DNA of 64,000 bases, from the NCBI RefSeq assembly GCF_002873395.1, contig NZ_MCUV01000001.1:372001-436000 (forward strand), written 5' to 3'. Each line of letters begins with the position of its first letter. Positions within the stretch are counted from its first letter, which is position 1. Origin of the DNA: Vibrio sp. 10N.286.49.B3 (lineage in GTDB: Bacteria; Pseudomonadota; Gammaproteobacteria; Enterobacterales; Vibrionaceae). Below are positions 41,856 to 51,925 of the stretch, piece by piece. Made by a program: the position numbers and the translations under genes. Under the pieces are notes generated by a model. The model was not told the origin of the DNA and searched no databases. It saw only the letters and a list, made by a program, of their open reading frames with translations.

Positions 41856-43073
41856 CTAACCTTCTATAACTTTCATTAATAGCAAACCATCGTACAGCGC
41901 TTGCTTCACCAGCGCAGCCCCTGGCATCGTAGCTTGCTTATAAAAACGGGATTCAACGAGTTCTAAATCTTGATGATAAACGGCTAAACTTTGCTCTTCT
42001 ATACAAGACTGAATCGCTGGATAGAGTACATTTTTTGCCTGATTAATTACGCCACCAATTAATATTTTCTCTGGATTAAATAGATTAATCACAATCGCAA
42101 TAGCTGAACCAAGGTAACGCCCTAATTTTTCGATGACATCAACCGACAAAGGATCGCCTTGTGCTGCCGCTAAGCATACATCTTCAATGCTAATGCTCTC
42201 ATGAGATTCCAGTATTGAAGACTCACCTTGCAAAATACGCTGCGTCACTTCTTCGCGAATCGCTTTTGAGCTTGCAACCGTTTCTAAACAACCTCGATTA
42301 CCGCAATCACATAGCTTACCATTAGGATCAATTTGAATATGACCAAGCTCACCGATGTTTCCGTGTCGCCCCTGTAGTACTCGACCGTCTAAAATAATGC
42401 CTGCACCAAGTCCATGGTGAATCGATATCAGCACTGAATTATCATTATTTTGCGAGTTGCCAAATAACTTTTCAGCAAGCGCCCACGCCCTAGTGTCATT
42501 GGCAATAAAAACGGGCAGGCCTGTTGCTTGATGAATCTCTGGTCCAAGCTGTAAGTTTTTAACATTATAATGTGGCATTTGCAGTACGAGCCCTTGCTCA
42601 GAATTAACTAAGCCAGGTAACGCAATCGCAATACTTGTTAATCGATCTAACTGCTCAGAATAAGCTTGAAAGAAATCTTCTATTTCATATAACAAGCGAG
42701 CAAGTAGATCGTCTTGATCTCGTTCATGGATTTCAATTTTTGTATCGATTAAGACATCACCACCAAGCTCATGCAAAGCGATAATCAAGTAACCACGCCC
42801 AAGGCGCATAGACAAAAACTGCCACCCTTCATTATGGGTTTGTAAACCAACAGCCGGACGCCCTCGAGAAATACTTTCTTGGACCACTGTCTCGTGGATG
42901 AGGTGGGCTTCAATTAGCTCACGTGTGATTTTCGTGATACTCGCAGGTGCCAACGCACTTAGCTTTGACAAATCAATACGAGAGATGGGACCAAAATGGT
43001 CTATTAATTTATATACACGACCAGCATTGACCTGTTTGATATGATCAATATGGCCCGGTTGAGCCATGTACAT
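41856..43073 (-). CDS. mlc: ROK-family sugar-metabolism repressor Mlc
   Basis: 405 residues from ATG at 43073 (GGAG 6 bases upstream; an earlier in-frame ATG has no site). The start MYMAQPGHIDHIKQVNAGRV matches Mlc. Helix-turn-helix SRIDLSKLSALAPASITKI, ROK zinc motif CDCGNRGCLET, and a C-terminal region that in E. coli contacts the PtsG IIB domain. It represses ptsG and other sugar genes until dephosphorylated PtsG sequesters it. Here ptsG lies 4.6 kb away on the same strand. A CRP site precedes it. Confidence 0.94.
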   Translation of the reverse strand: MYMAQPGHIDHIKQVNAGRVYKLIDHFGPISRIDLSKLSALAPASITKITRELIEAHLIHETVVQESISRGRPAVGLQTHNEGWQFLSMRLGRGYLIIALHELGGDVLIDTKIEIHERDQDDLLARLLYEIEDFFQAYSEQLDRLTSIAIALPGLVNSEQGLVLQMPHYNVKNLQLGPEIHQATGLPVFIANDTRAWALAEKLFGNSQNNDNSVLISIHHGLGAGIILDGRVLQGRHGNIGELGHIQIDPNGKLCDCGNRGCLETVASSKAIREEVTQRILQGESSILESHESISIEDVCLAAAQGDPLSVDVIEKLGRYLGSAIAIVINLFNPEKILIGGVINQAKNVLYPAIQSCIEEQSLAVYHQDLELVESRFYKQATMPGAALVKQALYDGLLLMKVIEG

Positions 43074-43148
43074 GTTACACTCCAAAAATCAATAACCTGA
43101 TGATTTTTTTACTTTGCGAAGTAATTGTGAAGTCACTTAGCATATCGC

Positions 43149-43164
43149 CGTGATCTGCATCACG
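43149..43164. promoter_or_regulatory. CRP (cAMP receptor protein) site upstream of mlc
   Basis: CGTGATCTGCATCACG is a perfect inverted repeat GTGA-N6-TCAC, the CRP core. Its centre is about 83 bases upstream of the mlc ATG. E. coli mlc is also under CRP control, so the site is plausible for catabolite regulation. Confidence 0.72.
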
Positions 43165-43408
43165 AAGATTACGCTTTGAAAGTGATAATTCAACTTAAAT
43201 CTAATGATAAAAGATAGGAAGAAGCTCTTATTTATTTGAGAAAATTAAGAATCCTCTTTATTAGGTAGCACCATACCATTAAGCGAGTTATGTTCGAGTA
43301 AATTAGTAATAAAAGTGCATTTGATTACACAGAATTGAATATCTATCGCAAAATCAAGATATTAATTTCGTATCTCTAAATTATATTTTTAAACAGAGAC
43401 GTAGGTTT
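43165..43408. other. AT-rich gap between the CRP site and the patatin gene
   Basis: This forms part of a 335-base gene-free stretch (43074-43408). I see no ORF with a ribosome site and no clear terminator for the patatin gene. The mlc promoter is presumably close to the CRP site. Confidence 0.4.
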
Positions 43409-44530
43409 TTATTCAACGTTTTTTGTATACCAATCAACAAATCGGTATCCAGCAATTAAACCTTGCTCATAATCAAAAATAAGCTCGTCTTCATCACTTA
43501 AAAGTGACGTTGATTTCAAAGGCTCATCTGGAGCAATTTGCAAAACAAATACATCATCAGGTGGCTTAGCTAAAAAATCCAATGTTAATGAATACGTTTG
43601 GTAATGGACCATCAGCATGTCCGCTAAACTTGCATCGAAACTATCACCAAATAGATGTCCTAAGCGATAAATATCATCCGCACCAAATAACCAGCGCCCC
43701 CCATTTAAACGCGTTAACTTTTTCTTATCTGATTCTTGATACTTTACTTGAGACCACTTTTCTTGAATAAAATCAGACCAATTATCGCGCCACTGATCTA
43801 GCTTCATTTGCCACTGGTCGGTCAAAAGGGTCGACTCTTGCGGTTGCCGATTCAAAGTAATAGAGTCACTTTTCTCATCCGATAATACCGCTATCGGTTC
43901 AGTACGAATTACAATGATCGATCTCGACCCTCGCCGCCAAGCCTCTTGAACAGGGATAGAAGCCGATACACCACCATCAACATAGTTGCGCCCTGCTATA
44001 CTCACTTCGCCATCATATAGGCGTGGTATAGCGCACGTAGCGAGCATGACATCGTACCAGTTGGGCTTGAGCATTGATAAGTAGTGGTCTGAGAAATGAT
44101 TGGCATCAGTAACGGCAGCAAAAGCCTTACGCTTACCTAATACTCGATGGCCTAAGTCTAAATCTAACTTATAAGGATAATTGGTGATGCTATCTAACGC
44201 CCAATTCAAATCCATAAATTGCTTTTTACGAATATAGGAAAATAGATTAAAAAAGTGCGAGGATGTCGTTAAATCGACTATGAATGCTTTACCTAAACCG
44301 GGCTGTCTACATAAATAACCACAAACATTAAGAGCACCTGCTGATGTACCATAAAACTCATCAAATGGATCAAAATTTGATAGTAAAAAAGCATCTAGCA
44401 CACCGGAGGTAAAAATACCTCTTTGCCCTCCCCCTTGTGCAACAAGTGATATCTTTCCATGCGAGTATTTTGCAAAATCAATAGCATCAATTAATTGTGC
44501 TTTATTGGTGATATACCCAGAATTATTCAT
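43409..44530 (-). CDS. Patatin-like phospholipase (YjjU type)
   Basis: 373 residues. The oxyanion loop is AQGGGQRGIFTSGVLDAF (about 32-49), the nucleophile elbow GTSAG (about 60-64) and the catalytic-dyad Asp is in VDGGVSASIPV. Length and layout resemble E. coli YjjU rather than exported patatin toxins, and no signal peptide is seen, so a cytoplasmic lipid acyl hydrolase is likely. TTGGAG precedes ATG. It is on the same strand as its neighbours but with wide gaps, so it is probably transcribed alone. Confidence 0.9.
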   Translation of the reverse strand: MNNSGYITNKAQLIDAIDFAKYSHGKISLVAQGGGQRGIFTSGVLDAFLLSNFDPFDEFYGTSAGALNVCGYLCRQPGLGKAFIVDLTTSSHFFNLFSYIRKKQFMDLNWALDSITNYPYKLDLDLGHRVLGKRKAFAAVTDANHFSDHYLSMLKPNWYDVMLATCAIPRLYDGEVSIAGRNYVDGGVSASIPVQEAWRRGSRSIIVIRTEPIAVLSDEKSDSITLNRQPQESTLLTDQWQMKLDQWRDNWSDFIQEKWSQVKYQESDKKKLTRLNGGRWLFGADDIYRLGHLFGDSFDASLADMLMVHYQTYSLTLDFLAKPPDDVFVLQIAPDEPLKSTSLLSDEDELIFDYEQGLIAGYRFVDWYTKNVE

Positions 44531-44578
44531 ACAACTCCAATGTGAAAAATAGTGAGTTGACAGGTTCTGATAGCAAAG

Positions 44579-44668
44579 TTAGTGAGTAATGACAATCAAA
44601 CCATATGCGAATAAAATACTAAATGTGCCGGCAATAATGCTTAAAGCTATTTTAAGATCGGTTTCCAT
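44579..44668 (-). CDS. ynhF: YnhF-like single-span membrane peptide (29 aa)
   Basis: 29 codons from ATG (44668) to TAA (44579), with a strong AAGGAG 7 bases upstream. The peptide starts METDLKIALSII and ends LIVITH: a polar TDLK head, one membrane segment (about 7-27) and a terminal histidine. This matches the remembered E. coli YnhF (29 aa, starting MSTDLKFSL and ending ALH) in length, head and tail. YnhF is a small inner-membrane protein of unknown role. Too short for ordinary gene callers, but the ribosome site and family likeness support it. Confidence 0.8.
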   Translation of the reverse strand: METDLKIALSIIAGTFSILFAYGLIVITH

Positions 44669-44819
44669 AATCGTGCTCCTTCGTACAACCTGCTCTACTA
44701 TTAGGCAAGTTTGTCAATGCAACAATAAATTAATAACAGGTGTCTAATTAATGTTCAAGTTATCACTACTTCTAACCTGTCAATATAAAGTAATCATCAC
44801 ATTTTCTGACCGAACAAAA

Positions 44820-44847
44820 AAATACCGATATTAATTTATAATATCGG
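44820..44847 (-). terminator. Intrinsic terminator after the SEC-C gene
   Basis: A perfect 9-bp stem CCGATATTA/TAATATCGG with a 5-base loop (44825-44847), followed on the minus strand by TATTTTTTT. Confidence 0.82.
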
Positions 44848-44883
44848 CACTCAGACGTAATATGTCAAATTATCGCAGTGTAC

Positions 44884-45216
44884 TTATGCACAACACTTTT
44901 TGTATTTTTTGCCACTTCCACAAGAACAAGGATCATTGCGGTTAGGTGTTTTTTCAAAATGTGTTGGTTGTGGTTTATTTAATAGCGTCTCTAGCTCTAA
45001 AGTATTTTCATCGCTCTCGGCATCAATCGTGATGCTCGCGATAATGTTATGCTCTGCTAATACTTTTTCAACTTCTTGTTGACGCTCTTCGCTCTTTACC
45101 TGAACTGAAATCGGTGCTTCTTCTGTACCTAATTTCACATCACGGTTCACGTTATAGCCGGATAAAACATGGTTCTGACGTGTTTCAATACGGCCTTTAA
45201 AAAACATTTTTGACAT
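44884..45216 (-). CDS. SWIM/SEC-C metal-binding motif protein, PBPRA1643 family
   Basis: 110 residues. The C-terminal end [19 protein letters not shown] is the SecA-type zinc knuckle (CxCx8CC). The N-terminal part [22 protein letters not shown] and the acidic middle fit the PBPRA1643 family named from Photobacterium profundum. Zinc binding is predicted; the partner is unknown, though such knuckles often touch ribosomes or SecB. It is a monocistronic gene with its own terminator. Confidence 0.88.
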   Translation of the reverse strand: MSKMFFKGRIETRQNHVLSGYNVNRDVKLGTEEAPISVQVKSEERQQEVEKVLAEHNIIASITIDAESDENTLELETLLNKPQPTHFEKTPNRNDPCSCGSGKKYKKCCA

Positions 45217-45313
45217 GGTTTGATTTCTCGTAAGTTTGCAGCTTATGCATAATTAGCGCGATTATACGTGTTCTGCCTCACGGATAAAGCCTAAAAATGA
45301 ATGCCTGAATAAA

Positions 45314-47359
45314 TTACGATACTTTATGTAAGATATATTTATGCAACATTGCCTGTTGATGTCCTGATATATCAGCAACCTGCTCTGTATTTTCAACCAT
45401 AGAATCTAGCTGTAACTTCGTATTTTCACCTTGGTCAGAAACCAATGTTATTGACTGAGATACTTCTTCTGTTGCTGATTTTTGCTGTTCTGTTGCAACC
45501 GATATATGTTCAACCTGCTCACGAATATGATTTACGATTTGGTTAATTTCAGTAAATGTCTCTGTGACTTCATCACTAGAGTGCAATGCGTTCGTCATCT
45601 CTTCACGTGAATCACGCACAGCTTGACGCGATTTTTCAGCGGCAATAACAAGCTCATTCATTCTCTCACTAATATTCGTGGTCTGCAGAGAAGTATCACT
45701 AGCCAGTTTACGTACTTCATCAGCAACAACGGCAAAACCTCGACCTTGACTACCCGCTCGGGCGGCTTCAATCGCTGCGTTTAGTGCCAGCAGATTGGTG
45801 TTATCCGCAATACCACGGATCATATCTACCATTTCTCGAATTTGTTTAACACGCTGATCTAACTCTTGCATTGATAGCTCATTAAGATCGAGTGCTTCTT
45901 CTAAAGATTTTAAACGCTGACGGTTACCATCGATAACCTGTGCACCCTTAAGCGTTTTTTCTGTTGCTGTTTGGCTCTCATCACAACAGTCATTTGTTAC
46001 TATAGCAATCTCTTTAATCGATGCTTCTAGCTCTACCACTGTTGATATCATGTTGGATAGTGCCGTATTTTGCAGCTGTAAACTTTGATTGGATTGTTCA
46101 GCTGCATCATGATTAATTTCTGCCGTTTGGTATAACAATTCACAATTACGAGTCACACTCGAAACCGAATCGTGTGTAGAACTAATCACTTGATTGAGCT
46201 TATGAGCAATCTCTTTTAACTCAAAAGGACCAATCAATGGCACTTGACCACGATAATCATGCTCAACCAATAGCGATAGTCGCTGCATGATATTACTTAA
46301 GCCTTTTTTAACCCATAACCTTAAACTGAACCAAGAGATCAAGATCACCATAACCATCACCAAACAGCCAATAAGTATGGTGGTACTTAATGTACTAATA
46401 GTGCTATTCACCACTGCTTCACTTTGATGGATTAGCTGTACCGCTGAGTTGGAAATATTTCTCAATATTTCAATTGTTTCATGCGCTACGATTGTTGCCT
46501 GCTCGAGTTCTTGGCGTTGAATGATGCTTTGATCTAGTTTCTCTAAGATCATCATAATCACACCATCGGATCCAAATCCATCTTGAACCATCTCATAAGG
46601 CGCAGTCAGACTGGCAAACTCAACGATATCAGGATGCCAATCTTTAAAATCATCATACGCTAATTGAATACCAGCGATACGATTACGCATTTCACGATAT
46701 TCTCGATCTGCTTTTGTTTTATCATCTTGCATCATTAATGTGAGAAATGAGCTTTCCAATGAACTAGCAGAGGCAATAAAGCGATTCGCTGCATCACTTG
46801 ATTGAGGGTTTTGAGCGGCTAAAAAAGAACTAATTCGATTCATTTCAGGACCAATAGAGCTCAGTCCATAGCGAAAGCCGGTAACGGCTTGATTAATATC
46901 TTGCTGAATCGCAATAACATTTGATTGTTTGGTAATAATTGAATGCGTGAGCTGTAAGAGAGTCTGGATATTATCCGTTAAGGCATGCTGTTGAGGTACG
47001 CTAATCACACCGTTGAAATGCTCAGCGATAGTGGCAACACTTTCCACCAATGTTTCTGTCTGTGATGCAAGCGTGGCAATATCTGCTTCAACCGAATTAA
47101 GTGCCTCGGCCTCTTGCAATTGAATACCATAGTTAAGTAATTTTACTTGCTCTAAAATGTTTTCAGTAAGAGCACTGTTTGTCATCGCAAGTGGTAAGGC
47201 ATTTTGAGATAAGTCATCAAATTGGTCACCAACTTGATTAATACCACGAAAGCTTGCCATTGAGACCCCAATAGCCAATAGAGTAATGGTAAGTAGAGTA
47301 AGGCTAATTGCTTGGATTAATGAGAGAGACCACTGTTGCTTATTCTTTCGGTATGTCAT
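45314..47359 (-). CDS. Methyl-accepting chemotaxis protein
   Basis: 681 residues. First membrane segment about 14-34, a periplasmic helical sensor of about 280 residues, second membrane segment about 325-350, a HAMP-like region and a cytoplasmic signalling hairpin. The tip [20 protein letters not shown] with [11 protein letters not shown] binds CheA and CheW. No CheR-docking pentapeptide is seen at the C-terminus (YILHKVS). The ligand is unknown. It lies between ptsG and the SEC-C gene; no obvious sigma-28 promoter upstream. Confidence 0.92.
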   Translation of the reverse strand: MTYRKNKQQWSLSLIQAISLTLLTITLLAIGVSMASFRGINQVGDQFDDLSQNALPLAMTNSALTENILEQVKLLNYGIQLQEAEALNSVEADIATLASQTETLVESVATIAEHFNGVISVPQQHALTDNIQTLLQLTHSIITKQSNVIAIQQDINQAVTGFRYGLSSIGPEMNRISSFLAAQNPQSSDAANRFIASASSLESSFLTLMMQDDKTKADREYREMRNRIAGIQLAYDDFKDWHPDIVEFASLTAPYEMVQDGFGSDGVIMMILEKLDQSIIQRQELEQATIVAHETIEILRNISNSAVQLIHQSEAVVNSTISTLSTTILIGCLVMVMVILISWFSLRLWVKKGLSNIMQRLSLLVEHDYRGQVPLIGPFELKEIAHKLNQVISSTHDSVSSVTRNCELLYQTAEINHDAAEQSNQSLQLQNTALSNMISTVVELEASIKEIAIVTNDCCDESQTATEKTLKGAQVIDGNRQRLKSLEEALDLNELSMQELDQRVKQIREMVDMIRGIADNTNLLALNAAIEAARAGSQGRGFAVVADEVRKLASDTSLQTTNISERMNELVIAAEKSRQAVRDSREEMTNALHSSDEVTETFTEINQIVNHIREQVEHISVATEQQKSATEEVSQSITLVSDQGENTKLQLDSMVENTEQVADISGHQQAMLHKYILHKVS

Positions 47360-47622
47360 AAAAAACCATCACAGAGTCTCAAGTTGCTTAAAACGAGACA
47401 TGAAAAGATGGTTATGAATGTTAACCAAGAATGATGACAGTTTTATTTCACTCATTAGAAATTAATACTGTATGCCTTTATTTTTTAATCACTTAGAGTG
47501 GAAATGAGAGTAATATTTGGTAAGTGATGGGTAGAGTGACGCCTAAACATAGATTTAATACATCAAATTAGTGATTTAATGCATTTGTAGTTTCAGTCTA
47601 TGTAACCTCGTAGCTGAAAACT
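47360..47622. other. Spacer between ptsG and the chemoreceptor gene
   Basis: Gene-free from 47360 to 47674 apart from the ptsG terminator. It must carry the chemoreceptor promoter (minus strand). The best sigma-28-like match is too weak to call. Confidence 0.4.
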
Positions 47623-47649
47623 AAAAAAGGAGACCATTGGCCTCCTTTT
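47623..47649 (-). terminator. Intrinsic terminator after ptsG
   Basis: Stem AAAAGGAG/CTCCTTTT with a loop of about 9 bases, followed on the minus strand by six T's. Confidence 0.82.
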
Positions 47650-47674
47650 GTTCATTTTGATAAGGTCTGTAAGT

Positions 47675-49108
47675 TTAGCCGTTATTACGGATCCACTCAT
47701 CCATATCTGTTTTTAAGTTATCTGATTTAGTACCAAAGATAGCTTGAACACCACCAGATACCACAACCACACCAGCGGCACCTAATTGCTTAAGTTTTGC
47801 TTGGTCAACAACTTCTGTATCAGCAACAGAAACACGTAGACGAGTAATACAAGCATCTAGGTTTGTGATATTCGCTTTACCACCGAAGGCAGCGACAAGC
47901 TCACCCGCAAGCTCAGAACCTGTGCTTGTTGATGCAGCTTCATCTGATTCATCTTCACGACCTGGCGTTTTTAAATCCATAGCTAGAATGACACCACGGA
48001 ATACAAAGTAGTAAATCGCTGCATAAACTAAACCAACACCAACCATCAACATCATTTTCTGAGCGTTGCCAGAAAGAACGATAAAGTCAATTAAACCGTG
48101 CGAGAAAGAAGTACCGTGAACAAAACCAAGTGTGTTAGCAACAACGTATGCTGAACCTGCTAGCAATGCGTGGATTGCGTATAATACAGGTGCGACAAAC
48201 AAGAATGAGAATTCAATTGGTTCTGTAATACCCGTCAAGAATGACGTTAGCGCTGCAGAAACCATAATACCCATAACTTTCGCGCGGTTTTCTGGCTTAG
48301 CACAATGTGCCATAGCAATAGCAGCAGCTGGAAGACCAAACATCTTGAACATGTAACCACCAGATAATTGACCGAAGCCATTACCAGCGATACGTGATGC
48401 TTCATCAGCCACTAGGTAACAAGTTAAGATACCATTTTGAGGTTCGCCAGCAGCGTTTACACAAGAACCTGCTTCAAAGAAGAAAGGCACGTTCCATACA
48501 TGATGAAGACCAAAAGGAATCAATGAACGTTCGATAACACCGTAGATACCGAAAGCTAACTGTGGATTCTGTTCTGCAGCCCAGTGAGAGAAAGTACCAA
48601 TCGCTGCGCCAACTGGAGGCCAAATGATAGAAAGTAAGATACCAAGACCAATGGATAAAAAGCCTGTAATAATTGGTACCGCACGTTTACCGGCAAAAAA
48701 TCCTAGATATTCTGGTAGCTGAATTTTAAAGAAACGGTTAAATGACCAAGCAGCAACACCACCAACAAGGATGCCACCAAGCACACCAGTATCGATAGAC
48801 TCTACGCCCATAACGCCAGCCATAACTGACAAGGTGGCAGTCATAATACCGTAACCAACGATTGCAGCAAGACCTGCAACACCGTCGTTATTGGTAAAGC
48901 CTAAAGCAACACCAACTGCAAATAGCAATGCCATTTGACCGAATACTGAGCCACCAGCTTGTTCCATTAGATTAGAAACAATTTCTGGTATGAAAGATAG
49001 ATCGGCAGCACCAACCCCTAACAAAATACCTGCAACTGGAAGTACTGATACTGGTAGCATCAGCGACTTACCAACTTTTTGCAGCTGGGCAAAAAGGTTC
49101 TTAAACAT
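47675..49108 (-). CDS. ptsG: PTS glucose transporter subunit IIBC
   Basis: 477 residues, E. coli PtsG size. The IIC domain (about 1-385) starts [20 protein letters not shown] and has ten or so membrane segments with the sugar-site GITEPIEF motif. The IIB domain (about 395-477) carries the phosphorylated cysteine near residue 420 in [12 protein letters not shown]. It imports and phosphorylates glucose using IIA-Glc. It is downstream of ycfH on the same strand with a 451-base leader region; its repressor Mlc is nearby. Confidence 0.96.
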   Translation of the reverse strand: MFKNLFAQLQKVGKSLMLPVSVLPVAGILLGVGAADLSFIPEIVSNLMEQAGGSVFGQMALLFAVGVALGFTNNDGVAGLAAIVGYGIMTATLSVMAGVMGVESIDTGVLGGILVGGVAAWSFNRFFKIQLPEYLGFFAGKRAVPIITGFLSIGLGILLSIIWPPVGAAIGTFSHWAAEQNPQLAFGIYGVIERSLIPFGLHHVWNVPFFFEAGSCVNAAGEPQNGILTCYLVADEASRIAGNGFGQLSGGYMFKMFGLPAAAIAMAHCAKPENRAKVMGIMVSAALTSFLTGITEPIEFSFLFVAPVLYAIHALLAGSAYVVANTLGFVHGTSFSHGLIDFIVLSGNAQKMMLMVGVGLVYAAIYYFVFRGVILAMDLKTPGREDESDEAASTSTGSELAGELVAAFGGKANITNLDACITRLRVSVADTEVVDQAKLKQLGAAGVVVVSGGVQAIFGTKSDNLKTDMDEWIRNNG

Positions 49109-49559
49109 ATTTATGCTCCTGATTAATTTTTAGAATTGTTTGAGAGCTAACGACATACCCCCGTAGTCATAATATTAGCACTCATAAAAAATGTAACTAG
49201 CTATTGCAGTACATTTTCAGCCACTAAATATATAGTGTTGCTACCCTAACATTCCAGTAGCTTATGAAAATTAGTTTCAAAATTCGTTATAGATCACATA
49301 CACTCATTAGATAAAACCTATCACTAACCAACAAAAAAACATTATAAAACAACACCATAATCATAAAAGGAATTAATTTCACTGCTAAAATAAAATACAC
49401 TCTAATGTTAATTACTGAAACAAAATTACATCTGTGTATTTATTCACCTTTACCTTCAACATATTTAGTAAATACTAAAAACAATCAATCAATATGTTTC
49501 TAATGTTAAAGATAAATACTTTTTAGCTCTCTTTTTATACACGTAATTATGATAGTTGA
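49109..49559. other. Long AT-rich leader region upstream of ptsG
   Basis: 451 bases without a gene. ATAGATCACA near 49290 looks like the right half of a CRP site with a poor left half. No clear Mlc box is visible. A 32-codon plus-strand ORF near 49404 lacks a ribosome site. The size suggests complex control of ptsG, but no specific site is certain. Confidence 0.4.
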
Positions 49560-50330
49560 TTATTGTCGCAAAAAAAGATCTTGATAGTTTGCTGTTGTCA
49601 CTTTACCGACTTCAGCAAGAGACAACCCCTTTAACTGAGCAATATATGCAGCAACCTCGACAACATAAGCCGGTTGATTTTCACTACCCCGATGAGGAAT
49701 AGGGGCAAGATAAGGTGAGTCTGTTTCTATCAATAAGCGCTCTAAAGGAAGTTGTTTTACCACTTCTTTTAACTCTTTTGCTTGCTTAAAAGTCACAATA
49801 CCTGAAATAGAGATGTAAAAACCTAGCTCCATTGCTGCTTGTGCAAATGCCAGATCTTCAGTAAAACAGTGAATCACTCCGCCACACTTCTCTGCTCTCC
49901 CCTCACGTAAAATACTTAATGTATCTTCACGTGCTTGGCGAGTATGGATAATTAATGGCTTATTCAATTTCACTGCTAATTCTACATGTTGTTTAAAACG
50001 TGTTTTTTGCAGTTCTGCAGTTTCAGGTTGATAGTGGTAATCGAGCCCAGTTTCACCAATTGCAACAACCTTAGGGTGACGGGCATGTTCATATAAACGC
50101 TCTAAAGAAAATTCACTCTCTACATCTAAAGGATGCACGCCACACGAAGCGTGTACATTATCATGCGGTGCGATCATGTCGATCATCGCAGGAAAAGCTT
50201 CAAGCGTAACGCCAACAGAAAGTAACTGCTTTACATTTGCCTTCATGGCTTTTTCGATAACATCTTCAACACCAGTGTGAACATCATCATAATTAAGTTT
50301 GTCTAAATGACAGTGTGAGTCTACGAACAT
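49560..50330 (-). CDS. ycfH: TatD-family metal-dependent deoxyribonuclease (YcfH)
   Basis: 256 residues from ATG at 50330, chosen for AAGAGG just upstream and the family start MFVDSHCHLD. Metal ligands are in DSHCHLD, GETGLDYHY, LIIHTRQ, VIHCFTE and ETDSPYLAP. It is a 3'-exonuclease-type hydrolase of the TIM-barrel amidohydrolase group. It overlaps the end of holB by 10 bases, as in the E. coli holB-ycfH pair. Confidence 0.94.
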   Translation of the reverse strand: MFVDSHCHLDKLNYDDVHTGVEDVIEKAMKANVKQLLSVGVTLEAFPAMIDMIAPHDNVHASCGVHPLDVESEFSLERLYEHARHPKVVAIGETGLDYHYQPETAELQKTRFKQHVELAVKLNKPLIIHTRQAREDTLSILREGRAEKCGGVIHCFTEDLAFAQAAMELGFYISISGIVTFKQAKELKEVVKQLPLERLLIETDSPYLAPIPHRGSENQPAYVVEVAAYIAQLKGLSLAEVGKVTTANYQDLFLRQ

Positions 50331-51286
50331 ATGACCTCTTGGGACTGTAAAATCCAATTAGTAACAATTAGCTCAGCATTTAAACCAGCATAAGTGGATA
50401 ACTGTGCTATGACCTCCAACAAAAGAGAGGTTACTTGATACGTTTGTGTATAATTTATAACCTGTGCCAGTGATTTAGCTCCAGGCATCAAATAATCATC
50501 TCGTAAGCCAAAATGATATTTTTGAGTATCTATTAATAAGTGACAAAGCCAATTTAGCTTAACTTCAACATCACTGGAAACCTCATTCCATAAAGTAGTC
50601 GGCATGATGACACCCTGCTGGAGCTGTTCGATAAAAACTCGCTCCAATTGGGTATATTGGCTTATTTCACCGTCTTCTACTAACGCTAAGGTATGCAGTG
50701 GTGAATGGTTAGCCAAACTAGCCGCAAAGCTTGGCACTGTTTTTGTCGTTTGAGCTTGAGCCCACTGGTGCACAACATCAGTTTGAGGTTGTGGGATATG
50801 CCACTGCTGGCAGCGGCTCACAATGGTTGGTAATAGTTTATCCATCTGGTGTGCCACTAACAAAAACAAACACTGAGCCCCCGGCTCTTCGAGTGTTTTC
50901 AACAGTGCGTTAGAAGCCGATTCATTCATGGCTTCTGCTGGCTCAATAATGATCAAACGGTAGCCATTAAGATGTGACTTACCCTGAGCTAATTGATTCG
51001 CTTGTCTAATTTGATCAACCGTAATTCCTTTACCTAGTTTCTCTGGCTTTATCCAATGCACATCTGGATGACTATGAGATTTCATTAAATCGCAGCTATG
51101 ACAAAAACCACACGCTTCGCTTGGATAATTACGACACATCACAGCTTGTGAGAACTGTTCAAGTAGTTTATCTACTCCCATCCCTTGCGCAGCATGAAGT
51201 AGCATCGAACCAGATAAACGATCCTGATCTAAATTCTGTTTCCAGCTCTCCCATGTAGGAAGTAGCCAAGGGTACAGTTTTGTCAT
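50321..51286 (-). CDS. holB: DNA polymerase III subunit delta'
   Basis: 321 residues. This clamp-loader subunit has a degenerate P-loop (AAQGMGVDKLL) and a four-cysteine zinc module (C..CGFCHSC, about 50-64). SNALLKTLEEPG and SRCQQWHIPQP (SRC motif, arginine finger) are present. It follows tmk by 9 bases. Confidence 0.95.
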   Translation of the reverse strand: MTKLYPWLLPTWESWKQNLDQDRLSGSMLLHAAQGMGVDKLLEQFSQAVMCRNYPSEACGFCHSCDLMKSHSHPDVHWIKPEKLGKGITVDQIRQANQLAQGKSHLNGYRLIIIEPAEAMNESASNALLKTLEEPGAQCLFLLVAHQMDKLLPTIVSRCQQWHIPQPQTDVVHQWAQAQTTKTVPSFAASLANHSPLHTLALVEDGEISQYTQLERVFIEQLQQGVIMPTTLWNEVSSDVEVKLNWLCHLLIDTQKYHFGLRDDYLMPGAKSLAQVINYTQTYQVTSLLLEVIAQLSTYAGLNAELIVTNWILQSQEVICS

Positions 51287-51295
51287 TCTTTAACC

Positions 51296-51925
51296 TTATC
51301 TTTGTAGCCAGTTAGCAAGTGCTGCCTTGATATCACTTGCAACAGCATCAACCGTTTGCTCAGCGTTAATCACAATAACACTCTCATCTTGAGCTGCAAT
51401 TTCAAGGTAACGAGCACGAGAGCGATCAAAAAAGCTGATATCCATTTTCTCGATGCGATCTAACTCTCCTCGCCCTCTTGCACGCTCAAGACCAATACGA
51501 GGATCTAAATCAAGATACAGTGTCAGATCTGGACGAAAACCACCTAAGGTTGTCTGTTTTAACTGACTCATAGTTTCATGAGCGATTTGGCGTCCACCAC
51601 CTTGATATGCCTGTGAAGACATGTCATGACGATCACCAACAACCCACTGCTGATTCAACAGTGCTGGTTTTATAACATTTTCAACTAACTGAACACGAGC
51701 TGCGTACATCAATAGAAGCTCTGTCATATCCTGCAGAACTTCTCCTTGGTGCTCTTCTTTCACCAATGAGCGCATCTTTTCAGCTAATACTGTTCCGCCA
51801 GGTTCACGAGTCTTAACGATATCGGTAATACCAACTTGGTTTAGAGTGTCTAATATTGCATTGATGGCTGTGCTCTTACCGGCACCTTCTAACCCTTCAA
51901 TAACTATAAATTTTGCTTTATTCAT
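51296..51925 (-). CDS. tmk: Thymidylate kinase
   Basis: 209 residues. P-loop [17 protein letters not shown] substrate loop, [15 protein letters not shown] and the lid [12 protein letters not shown] are visible. It makes dTDP from dTMP. Its ATG overlaps the mltG stop (ATGA). Confidence 0.97.
   Translation of the reverse strand: MNKAKFIVIEGLEGAGKSTAINAILDTLNQVGITDIVKTREPGGTVLAEKMRSLVKEEHQGEVLQDMTELLLMYAARVQLVENVIKPALLNQQWVVGDRHDMSSQAYQGGGRQIAHETMSQLKQTTLGGFRPDLTLYLDLDPRIGLERARGRGELDRIEKMDISFFDRSRARYLEIAAQDESVIVINAEQTVDAVASDIKAALANWLQR

Noticed and set aside
47360-47460. Possible sigma-28 promoter for the chemoreceptor (TAAA then GGTTAACA)
   Set aside because: The -10 half matches GCCGATAA poorly, so it is not separable from chance.
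49280-49300. CRP site upstream of ptsG
   Set aside because: Only the right half (TCACA) is good; the left half matches at two of five positions, too weak to list as a site.
49404-49502. 32-codon plus-strand ORF in the ptsG leader region
   Set aside because: There is no ribosome site, codon use looks random and the region is very AT-rich.
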